The notes: generated by a model from the sequence alone, not told the origin. A stretch of 64,000 nt of DNA from Microvirga sp. VF16 (GCF_016864375.1 NZ_CP069356.1:744001-808000); one strand, 5' to 3'; positions 24,403 through 34,424 are shown, counted from the first letter of the stretch. Translations and numbers: made by a program.

Positions 24403-26340
24403 TTAGCCTGACGGTGCCGATAACGCTGGGTCCAGGGAATAGACCAGTTCATGGGCCGGCCTGGGACGTCCGAAGTAGTAGCCCTGGGCCTCCGTGTAGC
24501 CCGCCGTCTGGACCTGGAGGAATTGCTCCTTTGTCTCGATGCCCTCAGCAACAGTGGACATGCCAAGTCCGGCTCCAAGACTTGCGATCGATCGTACGAT
24601 CGTCATCGCATCACGCCGGGACGAGAGATCCCGCACGAATGACCGATCTATCTTGATCCGGTCGAATGGAAAACTGCGGAGATAGCTGAGGGATGAATAA
24701 CCTATGCCAAAATCATCAATGGCAATCTGCACTCCCAGCCGGCGCAGCTCATGCAGCGCCGCCATGGTCGCCTCGGTCTCATCGAGCAGCGACGTCTCGG
24801 TGAGCTCCAGTTCAAGCCGCCCTGGAGCGAGCCCCGTACTCTGCAGCGCCTTGCGCACGCTTTGCACAAGGCCTCCGCTCCGGAACTGAACCGGAGAGAC
24901 ATTGACGGCGACCTTGATGCACCGTGGCCATTTGACAGCTTCAGCGCAAGCCGTTTGGATGACCCACTCGCCAAGCGGTGAAATCAACCCAATGTCCTCA
25001 GCGACCGGAATATACTCTGCCGGCGAGACCTTGCTCCATTTGGGGTGGCGCCAGCGAAGAAGAGCCTCGAAGCCGTTGATCTCATTGAGCTGGATATCAA
25101 CCTGGGGCTGGAAGAACAGCTCGAACTCGTCGTTTGCCAGAGCCGTGCGCAAGTCGATCTCAAGCGACCGGCGTGCATCCAATTGCGCTTCCATGCTCGG
25201 TTCGAACGAGCAAAACAGGCCGCGCCCCTGGGATTTAGCCGCGTAGAGGGCGAGGTCTGCGCGTTTCAGCATCTGGTCGGACGATACAATGTCTGCCTCA
25301 ACTGCAGCGATGCCGATGCTGACCCCAATGACGATCTCACGCCCGTCAACAGAGTAGGGCGCGCTCAACTGCCCTACAATGTGTCTCGCAAGGGCCATAC
25401 ACGGTTCAAGCCCGCCCGGAATCTCCTGGAGGATGGCAAACTCGTCGCCACCAAGACGGGCGACGGTGTCGCTATCGCGTAGGCAGTTCCGCAGGCGATC
25501 AGCGACGATTTTCAAAAGCGCATCGCCAATCTCATGACCTAAGGTATCGTTGACGCTCTTGAACCGATCAAGATCCAAGCACAGGACAGCAAATCGAAGG
25601 CGCTCTTGCCGCCACCTGCCGAGATGCGTCTCTAGCTGCTCCTGGAAAAGCACGCGGTTCGCTAGCCCAGTCAAAGCATCGTGTCTGGCGGCATGGGCGA
25701 GATGACCGGTGAGAGCATGGAGGTCCTTATGGGCCCGTTCCAGCAATTGATTATGCCGGCTGAAGAGGCCAATCAGGATCAGCCCCAGCAGGATAAGACC
25801 AAGAGACAGTCCCGAGAAGATCCAGTACAGGCGATTGAGCTCTTGCTGATCCTGGGCGATCCTCTCCCCTCCACGGATCTGGGCGTAGGATGCGAGTTGC
25901 AGCAACTTTGGTTCCAGCGGCTCCAAGAGCTGAAGTGCTTGCTGAACCGAGCCAGGGTGCTCGAGTTCTGCGATAAGAGGCTGCAATAACACCAAGACAT
26001 CGGCGAGACGGTGGAGCGTGGCCAGCTGATCAGGATCGTCCTGAATGATGCTTTGGAAACGGCCCTCGATGAGGAGCTTTACTCTGCTGAGTAGGATCTC
26101 GAAGCGGAGTTCAACTTCGCCCTTGTCGACGCCTCGGCCTGGGAGATTGAAAGCATCCAACCGGCGCTCGAGGCGCATGAACTCTGCAACCGCCTGGCTG
26201 GCCTGCCACGCCGGGTTATAGTGCGTAATATCTCCCAGGACCTTCTGACGTTCTGTCACCAGCACCGCAATGTAGGCACTCGCCAAAAGGAAGCAGACGG
26301 TAACGGCACCAAAAATCACTTTGAGGGTGCGCAGTGACAC
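24403..26340 (-). CDS. Bifunctional GGDEF-EAL c-di-GMP protein with periplasmic sensor
   Basis: This 645-residue inner-membrane protein has a first membrane helix (about residues 8-28), a periplasmic region to about 170, a second helix (SGLSLGLILLGLILIGLF) and then cytoplasmic GGDEF (VARLGGDEFAIL, about residue 305) and EAL (NGFEALLRWRHP, about 405) domains. In the EAL domain LELTETSLLDE and IAIDDFGIGYSSLSYLRSF keep the metal-binding residues. Both active motifs look intact, so it could make and break c-di-GMP. The BcsA PilZ domain encoded 10 kb away is a plausible receiver of this signal; that link is inference. Confidence 0.92.
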   Translation of the reverse strand: MSLRTLKVIFGAVTVCFLLASAYIAVLVTERQKVLGDITHYNPAWQASQAVAEFMRLERRLDAFNLPGRGVDKGEVELRFEILLSRVKLLIEGRFQSIIQDDPDQLATLHRLADVLVLLQPLIAELEHPGSVQQALQLLEPLEPKLLQLASYAQIRGGERIAQDQQELNRLYWIFSGLSLGLILLGLILIGLFSRHNQLLERAHKDLHALTGHLAHAARHDALTGLANRVLFQEQLETHLGRWRQERLRFAVLCLDLDRFKSVNDTLGHEIGDALLKIVADRLRNCLRDSDTVARLGGDEFAILQEIPGGLEPCMALARHIVGQLSAPYSVDGREIVIGVSIGIAAVEADIVSSDQMLKRADLALYAAKSQGRGLFCSFEPSMEAQLDARRSLEIDLRTALANDEFELFFQPQVDIQLNEINGFEALLRWRHPKWSKVSPAEYIPVAEDIGLISPLGEWVIQTACAEAVKWPRCIKVAVNVSPVQFRSGGLVQSVRKALQSTGLAPGRLELELTETSLLDETEATMAALHELRRLGVQIAIDDFGIGYSSLSYLRSFPFDRIKIDRSFVRDLSSRRDAMTIVRSIASLGAGLGMSTVAEGIETKEQFLQVQTAGYTEAQGYYFGRPRPAHELVYSLDPALSAPSG

Positions 26341-26978
26341 AGACCCATCCTTAGGAGATTATACGCCGATCCTGTTTCGATGGACCATGACAGAACACTG
26401 TTAAGGATCAGTGGATGGGCAAAACGGCGATGCGACTGGCTCACCCCCGAGCGCAAATTTAAGTTCCATAAAAAATGTTAACGAAATTCACTGTAGCCGC
26501 AAAGTTAGAATGTCCTGAAAAGCTCGCAAAGCGGTCCGGCATCGCTGCGAATGTGGAGACGATCCGGCGCTGGATGCTGTCCGAAGCAATCCAGATCTTC
26601 TTTGAAGTGTAAAAGTCAGGATTTGACCTGTCAGACAGCGTTAGATCGAATCCCATCAGACGTGATGGGTGCAGCAGTTCATCTCGGCGTGAAAACCCAA
26701 AGGCTTGGGCCGGACCGGCGGGCAAGCCCCAGAGCCGCGCAGCGGTGCGCCGGGGGCGCAGGGCTTGACGGCATGGCCAAGCCCCAAGCGATCTATCCTT
26801 GGCCGGGATGAACTCGGACACTGTCTGTCAAATCAAGTCCAGGATTCTACATTTGAAGCGACCCAAAGCCGGCGCGTCCTGGCACCGGATGCTCAACGAT
26901 TGCAATCGGCGTTCCTACACCGCACCGCCAGCTGGGTCCGGTACTCCGCACCAGTTCGTTCGCCAACGCCAGAGGTCC
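26341..26978. other. Gap without a supported gene
   Basis: This 638-bp stretch between two minus-strand genes has a GC-rich patch with imperfect inverted repeats around 26701-26810 (for example GGCTTGGGCC against GGCCAAGCC). The open frames, including one of 120 codons on the minus strand, have no domain signature. I can support no gene here. Confidence 0.4.
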
Positions 26979-27617
26979 CTAATTCAAGTCTGTCCGCAGC
27001 TTCGCGCCCTGTCTCCGAGCATCCTTCAGGTAATCGACCACGACAGATGGTAGCTCGCGCCGGTGCCCGGCGGCCCGTCGCTGAAACGCATCGAACTCGC
27101 CCTTGCGGATCATTGCTGCCTCAAAGCTCAGTCCAAAACGGTCCACAATATCCTCAACCGTATCGGTCGACCTGAGGAGATAGTTAGGAGCCAGGAACAT
27201 CGCAGCGAAACGTCTTGCCTCACTCTCCTCTTTCTTGGCTTCTAACAACGATCTTCCAGCTGTCGGTTGGGTCGTGCTCCTGTTGCGAACACCCGGGTGC
27301 CGCATGGCGAAGTGCCCAATCTCATTGGCGATGGCCATTCGCGCTCGTGGCTCACCCCTCTGCATGGCACCAACGACGCTCTCACGGATCCGCAGGACGC
27401 CCTTTCGGGCCTCCCATTGCGCCTCTGCATCGGGCATCTCGGCGTCTGGCACCCGCTGATAGGCGAAGTGCCGAAAGCTGGTCGTAAGTTTCTGGATCAC
27501 GGTCATCATGTCAGGGCGGCTCTGGTTCTGGAGACCAAGCTCCCGTCGGAGGGCCTTGACACGCTGCTCAATCTCTTCATCCGTGACATGCCGCAACATA
27601 TCGGGCCTCGGAATCAT
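26979..27617 (-). CDS. ImmA/IrrE-family protein with altered HExxH motif
   Basis: This 212-residue protein has the ImmA/IrrE (COG2856) layout: an N-terminal helical part, the metallopeptidase helix, and the downstream Glu-bearing helix (ESEARRFAAMFLAPNYLL). The usual HExxH reads NEIGH here (Asn98, Glu99, His102), so one zinc His is replaced. Family members cleave repressors to derepress mobile elements (ImmA) or stress genes (IrrE). No typical Xre-type repressor gene is adjacent. The loss of one ligand suggests reduced or lost peptidase activity, or a pure regulator. Confidence 0.75.
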   Translation of the reverse strand: MIPRPDMLRHVTDEEIEQRVKALRRELGLQNQSRPDMMTVIQKLTTSFRHFAYQRVPDAEMPDAEAQWEARKGVLRIRESVVGAMQRGEPRARMAIANEIGHFAMRHPGVRNRSTTQPTAGRSLLEAKKEESEARRFAAMFLAPNYLLRSTDTVEDIVDRFGLSFEAAMIRKGEFDAFQRRAAGHRRELPSVVVDYLKDARRQGAKLRTDLN

Positions 27618-27953
27618 AGCGCTTACTAAATATAGAATATAGTGTGGTCCTTGGATTGCAATCCCTCGTCCGAGTGCAGGGTCGGAGGCGCAGTCCTCAC
27701 GTTTCGAAAGCTGTTCTAGTGCTTAAGCCGGGCGGGTGTGTTTGCGCTGTTCTTCGAGGCCCCGCAGCTCTGAGCGAACCCGCTCACCTAGTGCAGGTGC
27801 CTGACCTTTGTGCGCGCCGATGTTTCGGCCCGCACCGATGCGGCTCTCCGGACGACAACCGGCTCGATGCGTTGCTTTGTCTTGAGGGCGGCGTTCACTG
27901 GAATTCCGTCCAGCCACAATTGATGGGAGTGGAGGCAAGGTCTGCCGAAAGAG

Positions 27954-28121
27954 CTACCCACGCGAATGGAACATCTCATCCGCCCAGAGGTCATAGGCGT
28001 GCTGAATGATCAGGTAGGTCTCGTAGGCCCGGTCGTACCGGCGGGCTGCCAGAAAGCGCTCCCGCAAGGCATGCAGGTGCTCGAGCCGATGCGTCCACTG
28101 GGTTTTCCGCTCGTGTGACAT
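27954..28121 (-). CDS. Small helical hypothetical protein
   Basis: This 55-residue protein starts SHERKTQWTHRLEHLHALRE and continues with RFLAARRYDRAYETYLIIQH, a regular amphipathic helical pattern, and ends DEMFHSRG. The codon pattern looks like a real gene of this genome rather than a chance frame, but I recognise no family. It lies in a stretch of mobile-element debris. Confidence 0.5.
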   Translation of the reverse strand: MSHERKTQWTHRLEHLHALRERFLAARRYDRAYETYLIIQHAYDLWADEMFHSRG

Positions 28122-28277
28122 GATCCCGATCCAGGCAAAGGGATAGCCGAACCTGATTTTAGACCGCTTGCGTGAATGAAGTGGAAATCAAGGGTATGAT
28201 CCTGGCAGCGCACGGGGATTAACTCTCGGACAAGTGCGCGACCGACGACATCGTTTGACCTTGCGCGGATCGGCTCT

Positions 28278-28391
28278 AGGCGGGCACCAAGCTGGTCGCG
28301 CAGCAGCGACAATGGTGAGGCTGTCGGGCTTGGACAGCACCTGAAGCACGTTCAAGCCATCAGGGACGAGAGGCAGAAGACGTTTGGACAT
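28278..28391 (-). pseudogene. Probable ISL3-family transposase N-terminal remnant
   Basis: On the minus strand the segment SKRLLPLVPDGLNVLQVLSK, then DSLTIVAAARP and a lone CPP, resembles the extreme N-terminus of ISL3-type transposases (the part before the Cys-x2-Cys zinc finger). The zinc finger and the rest of the gene are missing or frameshifted. The assignment rests on a short stretch. Confidence 0.35.
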
Positions 28392-28496
28392 GGCGCCACC
28401 TGCAAAGGAAAGGTCCATGTCCGAGAAATCCTGACCGCTCCGGCCACGCTACTCCTGCACCACACACTTTGCGGGAGAACCAGTTTCACTCCGGTA

Positions 28497-28625
28497 TCAA
28501 CACATCGCCACTTGGATGACATCATGCAACCCCCGAAGCATCACGCTGGCTGGCATCTGAACTCGCCGCCAGACCATGGGGCTGATGCCGAGCAGCCAGG
28601 TCTTGAACCGCAGGATCTCCGGAGC
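28497..28625 (-). pseudogene. Truncated pRiA4b ORF-3-like gene
   Basis: The minus strand encodes LRFKTWLLGISPMVWRRVQM then PASVMLRGLHDVIQVAM, the conserved start of the pRiA4b ORF-3 family, a small protein family first named on a rhizobial Ri plasmid. A stop follows right after VAMC, so the main body (normally opening with GWEG and running on for about 100 residues) is gone. Its function is unknown even when intact. Confidence 0.65.
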
Positions 28626-28926
28626 TTGGGAAGGTCCGGCCTCTCTAGTTCGGATTAGGTGCGCTTTGACAAATGAAGGTGTCCAACAGCTTTGCTTCGT
28701 TTGGCTCGAAACCTTGTACAGCCGACCCGTCACCAATCTGCCCCACAAAACCTCATGCTCTCCAAGAAAGCAGGCAAGAGTTTAGCCAAACAAGAACTGC
28801 ATAGCGTTGTTCCAGCAGTACTTCCGTCGCGCAACAGAAAACACGATGTTCCTGCGTATATACAACTAAGAGTTTTCTTCCTGATTCTAGATGATATCCA
28901 GGTTTAGATCATTTCTTCCAATTAGA

Positions 28927-28945
28927 ATGCTCAAACTATGAGCAT
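28927..28945. promoter_or_regulatory. Palindrome in the leader of the GH5 cellulase gene
   Basis: ATGCTCA-AACTA-TGAGCAT is a perfect 7-bp inverted repeat with a 5-bp centre, in an AT-rich stretch about 100 bp before the cellulase start. It could be an operator. No regulator is assigned. The surrounding 28626-29042 region has no gene. Confidence 0.4.
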
Positions 28946-29042
28946 CTAAGACACTAAATTGCCTCAATCGGGGAAGATTTCACACTATACGCTAATATTG
29001 CTTCAGATGGATGCGAAACAGGTTTGGGAAAGTGGCGGGGAA

Positions 29043-31871
29043 ATGGATTATAATCTTAATTTCAAGGTTGATAACAGCTGGAGCACCGGTCTCACTGGCT
29101 CAATTTCCTTGAGAAATCTTAACTCCAGTTCAATCAACGGTTGGATAATTGAATTTGACGCTCCTTTCGAGATCACCAATCTCTGGAATGGCCAGATTGT
29201 CAGCCATGTTGGAAGCCATTACGTCATTCGTGATGCATCCTGGAATGGTACCATCGGCCCGAATGGGACGGCTTCCTTCGGGTTCCAAGCCAGCTACAGT
29301 GGTTCGGCTCCACAGCCCGCTGGATACATTGTGAACGGCCAGAAGGTTGGCGAAAGTGTTACCCTCCCGACGTTTGCCATCGCAGATGTAAGCCTGATTG
29401 AAGGTAGCACAGGCTCGAGGGACGCCTTGGTCACCGTCTCGCTCTCCAAAGCTTCAAGCGAGGCGATCACCGTCAACTACGCCACGGCCAATGGCACAGC
29501 CCAGGCGGGCGCCGACTATGTGGCCAAGTCCGGTACTTTGACCTTCGCTCCAGGTGAGACCAGCAAGACCATTGCCGTTGCAGTCATCGGAGATACGACT
29601 GTCGAGGCGAATGAGTCCTTTCGATTGGACCTTTCCTCTCCCACAAAGGCGACCATCGCCGATGGGCAAGGCGCGGTGACGATTACCAATGACGATGTCA
29701 CCGCACCGATGGCAGCCCTGAGTGTGTCTGACGTCCGCATCCTTGAGGGGCAGAGCGGCACGATGAATGCGGTGTTCACAGTAAGCCTGTCCGGAGCATC
29801 CACTGGTCCCGTCGCGGTTTCCTATGCGACAGAAGATGAAACAGCCGTCGCAGGAGCCGACTACACACCGAAATCCGGCACACTGACTTTTGCTCCAGGC
29901 GAAACCTCGAAGACGGTCGCGGTTTCCATCCTCAGCGACATACTCTCGGAGCAGAACGAATCCTTTAAATTCAACCTGTCTAGCGCTTCGGGAGCAACCA
30001 TCGCCCAGGCGCAGGGAACTGGAACCATTCTCGATGACGATCAGGCAGCTCCCACATCGACCATTACGGTGGCTGATATTTCCGTTCAGGAGGGAAATCC
30101 GGTTACCCTGCCCGGAACGGGGGCTGGCGCTGGCCAGGGCTTCTTCCACACAGTCGGCAATCAGATTGTGGATGCGTCGGGCAATGGGGTGAAGATTGCC
30201 GGCGTGAACTGGTTTGGCCTGGAGTCAAACCGCTATGCCCCGGACGGTCTGCATGCGCGCAACTACAAGGACATGATGCAGCAGATGGCGGATCTGGGGT
30301 TCAACACCATCCGCCTGCCTTTCTCCGACCAGCTGTTTGAAGCCGGCAGCACGCCCAACGGCATCGACTTCGGCGAGAACCCGGATCTGGCCGGTCTCAC
30401 CGGGCTTCAGATCATGGACAAGATCGTGGCCTATGCCGGGCAGATCGGCCTGAAGATCATCCTCGATCACCACCGCTCCAGCGCAGGGGCCGGCGCCAAC
30501 GCCAACGGCCTCTGGTACGAGGGCGCTTACACCGAGCAGAAGTGGATCGCCAACTGGACCATGCTGGCCCGGCACTATGCCGGCAATCCGACCGTGACCG
30601 GCGCCGATCTGCACAATGAGCCGCATGGGCCGGCGACCTGGGGCGGCAATGCCGCAACCGACTGGGCCGCGGCGGCCGAGCGGGCCGGCAATGCCGTGCT
30701 GGCGGCCAACCCACACTGGCTCATCTTCGTCGAAGGCATCGAGGCGTACAACAACCAGTCCTACTGGTGGGGCGGAAACCTCATGGGCGTGAAGGACCGG
30801 CCGATTGAGCTCGATGTCCCCGGACGGCTGGTCTACTCGGCCCACGATTATCCCAACTCGATCTATGCCCAGCCCTGGTTCAACGATCCGGCGTTTCCCG
30901 CCAACCTGCCGTCGAAGTTCGACCAGATGTGGGGCTACATCTACAAGCAGAACATCGCCCCGGTGTATCTCGGCGAGTTCGGCAGCAAGCTGACGGATCC
31001 GAAGGATCTGGCCTGGCTCGACACGATCACGGCTTATCTCTCGGGTGACTTCGATGCCAATGGCACGAGCGACATCGCCGCGGGCCAACAGGGCGTCCAC
31101 TGGACCTGGTGGTCGTGGAACCCGAACTCCGGCGACACCGGCGGCATCCTGCAGGATGACTGGACATCCGTCCACCAGAACAAGATCTCCGAACTGCAGC
31201 CGATTATGTTCGATTTCGACACTAGGGGCGGAGGCTCGACGGTCGACGGGACCACCAATGCGGTCTTCACTGTGGAACTATCGTCCGCTTCCGCCACGCC
31301 CGTGACCGTCGCCTACAAGACCGTTACAGGAACCGCGAATGACAGCGACTTCACGCCTCTTACTGGGACGTTGACCTTTGCCCCCGGCGAGACGAGGAAA
31401 ACCGTCACCGTGAAGTTGACGGGCGACGCGTTGCAGGAAGCGAACGAAACCTTTCAGCTCGCACTGTCCAGTCCGACAGGGGCAACGTTGGCCAATTCAT
31501 CAGCGACCGCCACAATTATCAACGACGACGGTGGTACTTCGACACCCCCGACCATCCCCCCCACGACACCTGCGACCTCGGCCCTGAAGACAACGACAAC
31601 CGTGGTGAACGACTGGGGCAGCGGGTTCACGGCGAATGTTGTGGTGAAGAATACCGGAACAACGGCTGTCGATACTTGGACCCTCCGGCTTAAGACCCCA
31701 GTGGACATCTCCAATATCTGGAATGCGGAGATCGTCAGTCACAGCGACGATACTTACGTGCTCAATAATGCAAGTTGGAACCGCACGATCGCGCCGGGTC
31801 AGGAAGTGACCTTTGGCTTCCAGGCCACTCCAGGTCATCCACCCTCCGGGTCTTTTGACTGGCTACTTTAA
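29043..31871 (+). CDS. Multidomain GH5 cellulase: CBM2, Calx-beta x2, GH5, Calx-beta, CBM2
   Basis: This 942-residue enzyme has a CBM2-like cellulose-binding domain at both ends (about residues 3-88 and 845-942, with FGFQA at the end of each). It has two full Calx-beta domains (about 105-330, each ending with ITNDD- or ILDDD-like loops), a GH5 catalytic domain (about 365-720) and a third Calx-beta part. GH5 acid/base Glu526 lies in LHNEPHGP and nucleophile Glu645 in YLGEFGSK. The GH5 domain is inserted near the first strand of the third Calx-beta (TITVADISVQEGN before it). There is no signal peptide, and unlike its paralogue no RTX tail. Alternative start: ATG 29007. A terminator follows. Confidence 0.87.
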   Translation: MDYNLNFKVDNSWSTGLTGSISLRNLNSSSINGWIIEFDAPFEITNLWNGQIVSHVGSHYVIRDASWNGTIGPNGTASFGFQASYSGSAPQPAGYIVNGQKVGESVTLPTFAIADVSLIEGSTGSRDALVTVSLSKASSEAITVNYATANGTAQAGADYVAKSGTLTFAPGETSKTIAVAVIGDTTVEANESFRLDLSSPTKATIADGQGAVTITNDDVTAPMAALSVSDVRILEGQSGTMNAVFTVSLSGASTGPVAVSYATEDETAVAGADYTPKSGTLTFAPGETSKTVAVSILSDILSEQNESFKFNLSSASGATIAQAQGTGTILDDDQAAPTSTITVADISVQEGNPVTLPGTGAGAGQGFFHTVGNQIVDASGNGVKIAGVNWFGLESNRYAPDGLHARNYKDMMQQMADLGFNTIRLPFSDQLFEAGSTPNGIDFGENPDLAGLTGLQIMDKIVAYAGQIGLKIILDHHRSSAGAGANANGLWYEGAYTEQKWIANWTMLARHYAGNPTVTGADLHNEPHGPATWGGNAATDWAAAAERAGNAVLAANPHWLIFVEGIEAYNNQSYWWGGNLMGVKDRPIELDVPGRLVYSAHDYPNSIYAQPWFNDPAFPANLPSKFDQMWGYIYKQNIAPVYLGEFGSKLTDPKDLAWLDTITAYLSGDFDANGTSDIAAGQQGVHWTWWSWNPNSGDTGGILQDDWTSVHQNKISELQPIMFDFDTRGGGSTVDGTTNAVFTVELSSASATPVTVAYKTVTGTANDSDFTPLTGTLTFAPGETRKTVTVKLTGDALQEANETFQLALSSPTGATLANSSATATIINDDGGTSTPPTIPPTTPATSALKTTTTVVNDWGSGFTANVVVKNTGTTAVDTWTLRLKTPVDISNIWNAEIVSHSDDTYVLNNASWNRTIAPGQEVTFGFQATPGHPPSGSFDWLL
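30156..31200 (+). repeat. 1045-bp direct repeat, copy 1 (GH5 module)
   Basis: This segment is collinear, without gaps, with 42249-43293. By eye I count about twenty substitutions, so identity is near 98%. It covers the GH5 catalytic domain and little else; flanking domains do not match. Confidence 0.9.
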
Positions 31872-31935
31872 GCGCGCTGGCGAGGAGGACGAGCGCCCGC
31901 AAGCCTGCTGGCGCAGACCATCCTTCAAATGCGGC

Positions 31936-31971
31936 AAGAGCCCTTGCTTCCTAAGCGAGCGAGGGCTCTTT
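31936..31971 (+). terminator. Rho-independent terminator downstream of the first GH5 gene
   Basis: AAGAGCCCT (from 31936) pairs with AGGGCTCTT (to 31970) around a short loop, and T follows. It ends the cellulase transcript. Confidence 0.7.
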
Positions 31972-32473
31972 CATTTGTGTGACCCGTAATCCTATGATTG
32001 GCACAATGCTGGACCATCAAGAGACACGGCACGGTGAGCGGCACGCGTCGAGGAAATTCGGCAGAATGCGCGCACTCTTTCCGACCGCGGGGTGGCAGCA
32101 GCCGATTCCCTCACTGACGCCGAGGATGTCAGGCCAGTCCTGATCGATGGACTTGCCATTGTTGCGGATCCTAACAACGTCGACACGAGGCAGAATGGTT
32201 CCATCAATACCCGATAGACCACGACCGCGGTGGCAAACATCAGCGGCAAGATCGGCAGGGGGCATTACCGTCCATCCATAATGCTTTGGAGCCGCCTGGT
32301 ACAGAGCCGGACTCTTTCGGCTATGCAATATCGAGTATTTGGAGTTATCGACCGAATTTGCAACTCCGTCTTCTATAGGGATCTGCTCCAATGCTGTCGA
32401 AGACGCTGGATCCGGGGCCTGCGATAATCCGGCTTCCAATAGACTCGCATCTGAAAACTCCCGGAAAGCATGG
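31972..32473. other. Gap without a supported gene
   Basis: No recognisable gene, RNA or repeat lies here. A 174-codon minus-strand frame (32017-32541) overlaps the RTX start and has no domain signature. Confidence 0.4.
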
Positions 32474-34162
32474 ATGGCCATTCTCAAGTTCAATAGCAGC
32501 ATGCCCGTCGGTCTGCGGCTGCAAGCGCTGTTCTCATTCATCGTAAGCGGCAGCCAAAGTTATGGGACTGAAGCTGGCATGGAGACCGCAAGCTTTCAGA
32601 TCATGATCTATCAGTATCCCACGGACGCATTCTATGCGGGGCTATCCATTTCAGAGGATGCCGGAGAGGTGTCCTATCTGCGCTTCGGTCCAGCGAGCTC
32701 GCCCTGGCTGACGTACGGCGAAATGAGTGAAGCCATTCAATTCACCTATAGAGGACTTGCCAACTTCCACCAGCAGGGCGCTGCCACCGCTGCTGCCATC
32801 ATGGCAGGCCGAGATCATCTCATGGGCTCCTCACATGGGGATTTTATGGAGGCGTACGCGGGCGATGATTTGCTCGATGGTGCTGAAGGAGGCGATACGC
32901 TTGACGGTGGTGCGGGCAATGACATGTACATCGTCGATCACAAGGATGATCGCGTTTTCGAAAACGCGGGCGCCGGTTATGACATCATCCAGACAAGTGC
33001 CAGCTTTGCGATGGCGCCCGATACGGAGATTGAAGAGCTTAAAGCTTCCCCTTGGGCTATCTCCCTGTCTCTGATCGGCAACGGATTCCGCAATCTGATT
33101 GCCGGGACGCCGGGGCAAGACGAACTCGACGGCGGAGGTGGCGCCGATACGTTGATCGGCGGCGGCGGAGATGACCTCTATTTGGTCGATAATCCTTCGG
33201 ACTTGGTTTTGGAAGATGAAAGGAGTGGTTACGACACTGTCGTCACTCGTGTGTCATATGCCTTAGGGTACAATCTTGAGAATCTGAAGGCTGACCCAGG
33301 CGCGTCTTCTATCGGACTTATGGGAAATCACCTTTCGAATGTCATTACCGGAAACCAGGGAAACGACGAAATCCACGGTCTCGATGGAGACGATACGCTC
33401 TACGGGGATGGCGGAAACGATTACATCCTTGGGGGCAACGGAGAGGATGATCTCTATGGAGGTATCGGTAATGATCATCTCGATGGAGGAAATGAAAACG
33501 ACAAACTGTATGGAGATGTCGGCAACGATCTGCTGAACGGCGCTAATGGCGATGATGGCCTCTTTGGAGGAGCGGGCAATGATAGTCTCTATGGAAGTGA
33601 CGGTAGTGACCGGCTCTATGGAGATGTTGGAAAAGACTATTTAGACGGCGGCGCGGGGAATGACCGCCTTTATGGCGGGACCGAGAACAACAGGCTGCAA
33701 GGCCAGACCGGGCACGATACTCTCTATGGCGGCGCCCATGCCGATACGCTTTACGGCGGCGACGGCAACGACAGGGTCTATGGTGACGCCGGCAAGGATT
33801 TGATCGACGGAGGACTTGGAAAGGATACCTTGTCGGGCGGATGGGGACGGGACACGTTCATCTTTAGAAGTACACCGAACGCTAAGTCCAATGTCGATAC
33901 GATCACAGACTTCAGCGTTCAGGATGATACAATTCGGCTTGAGAACAAGATTTTCAAGGCCTTGGGAAAGTCAGGTAATCTCAACTCTGACTTCTTCACC
34001 ATTGGCCGCAAGGCCCAGGACGTGAACGACCACATCATCTACAACAAGAACGTCGGCTACCTCTCCTATGACCCGGATGGGTCAGGTAGCCGCAAGCCGG
34101 TGCTGTTCGCGAAAATCAAGGCCGGCCTCGCCATCAATGATGACAATTTCTACATCATCTGA
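32474..34162 (+). CDS. RTX calcium-binding repeat protein, type I secretion type
   Basis: This 562-residue acidic protein has an N-terminal part of about 110 residues of unknown type, then many RTX nonapeptides (GGxGxDxLx forms such as GGAGNDSLYG) in three blocks. These are separated by MYIVD- and LYLVD-type strands (about residues 140-260 and 290-450), and a C-terminal secretion domain follows. The last 95 residues match those of the 42222 protein (ITDFSVQDDTIRLENKIF against LDFSVKDDRFWLDNKVF). The N-terminus has no signal peptide, so secretion through a type I system and folding on Ca2+ outside the cell are expected. The ATG at 32474 fits the domain layout best; the frame is open to 32339. 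No ABC exporter gene is in the window. Confidence 0.85.
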   Translation: MAILKFNSSMPVGLRLQALFSFIVSGSQSYGTEAGMETASFQIMIYQYPTDAFYAGLSISEDAGEVSYLRFGPASSPWLTYGEMSEAIQFTYRGLANFHQQGAATAAAIMAGRDHLMGSSHGDFMEAYAGDDLLDGAEGGDTLDGGAGNDMYIVDHKDDRVFENAGAGYDIIQTSASFAMAPDTEIEELKASPWAISLSLIGNGFRNLIAGTPGQDELDGGGGADTLIGGGGDDLYLVDNPSDLVLEDERSGYDTVVTRVSYALGYNLENLKADPGASSIGLMGNHLSNVITGNQGNDEIHGLDGDDTLYGDGGNDYILGGNGEDDLYGGIGNDHLDGGNENDKLYGDVGNDLLNGANGDDGLFGGAGNDSLYGSDGSDRLYGDVGKDYLDGGAGNDRLYGGTENNRLQGQTGHDTLYGGAHADTLYGGDGNDRVYGDAGKDLIDGGLGKDTLSGGWGRDTFIFRSTPNAKSNVDTITDFSVQDDTIRLENKIFKALGKSGNLNSDFFTIGRKAQDVNDHIIYNKNVGYLSYDPDGSGSRKPVLFAKIKAGLAINDDNFYII

Positions 34163-34424
34163 ACCAGCCAATTCCTAGCGAGGTCGATCCGGTTCAGCGC
34201 TGTTGATGTGCTCGAGAAAGGAGCACCATTTGGGCATTTCCTGAGCAACCGGGAGGAATTATTGGTCGATTTATCATAAGTAGTACCAAGAAGACCGTGA
34301 TCCAATTTTGGACTACCAACACAAACTCCGTAAGAGACCTTTTTGAGGAATAGTTCCGCAATCACCTCTTAGCCTACCTTGAGCGCACGGAATCACCCAA
34401 ATCTTAGTGATTTTTGGAGGGGCA

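Noticed and set aside
26459..26821. 120-codon minus-strand frame
   Set aside because: Composition is irregular and no domain or ribosome site is seen.
32017..32541. 174-codon minus-strand frame
   Set aside because: It overlaps the RTX gene start and shows no family features, so a chance frame is more likely.
33340..33840. Short repeats resembling a CRISPR array
   Set aside because: They are RTX nonapeptide codons in one frame, with no constant repeat or unique spacers.
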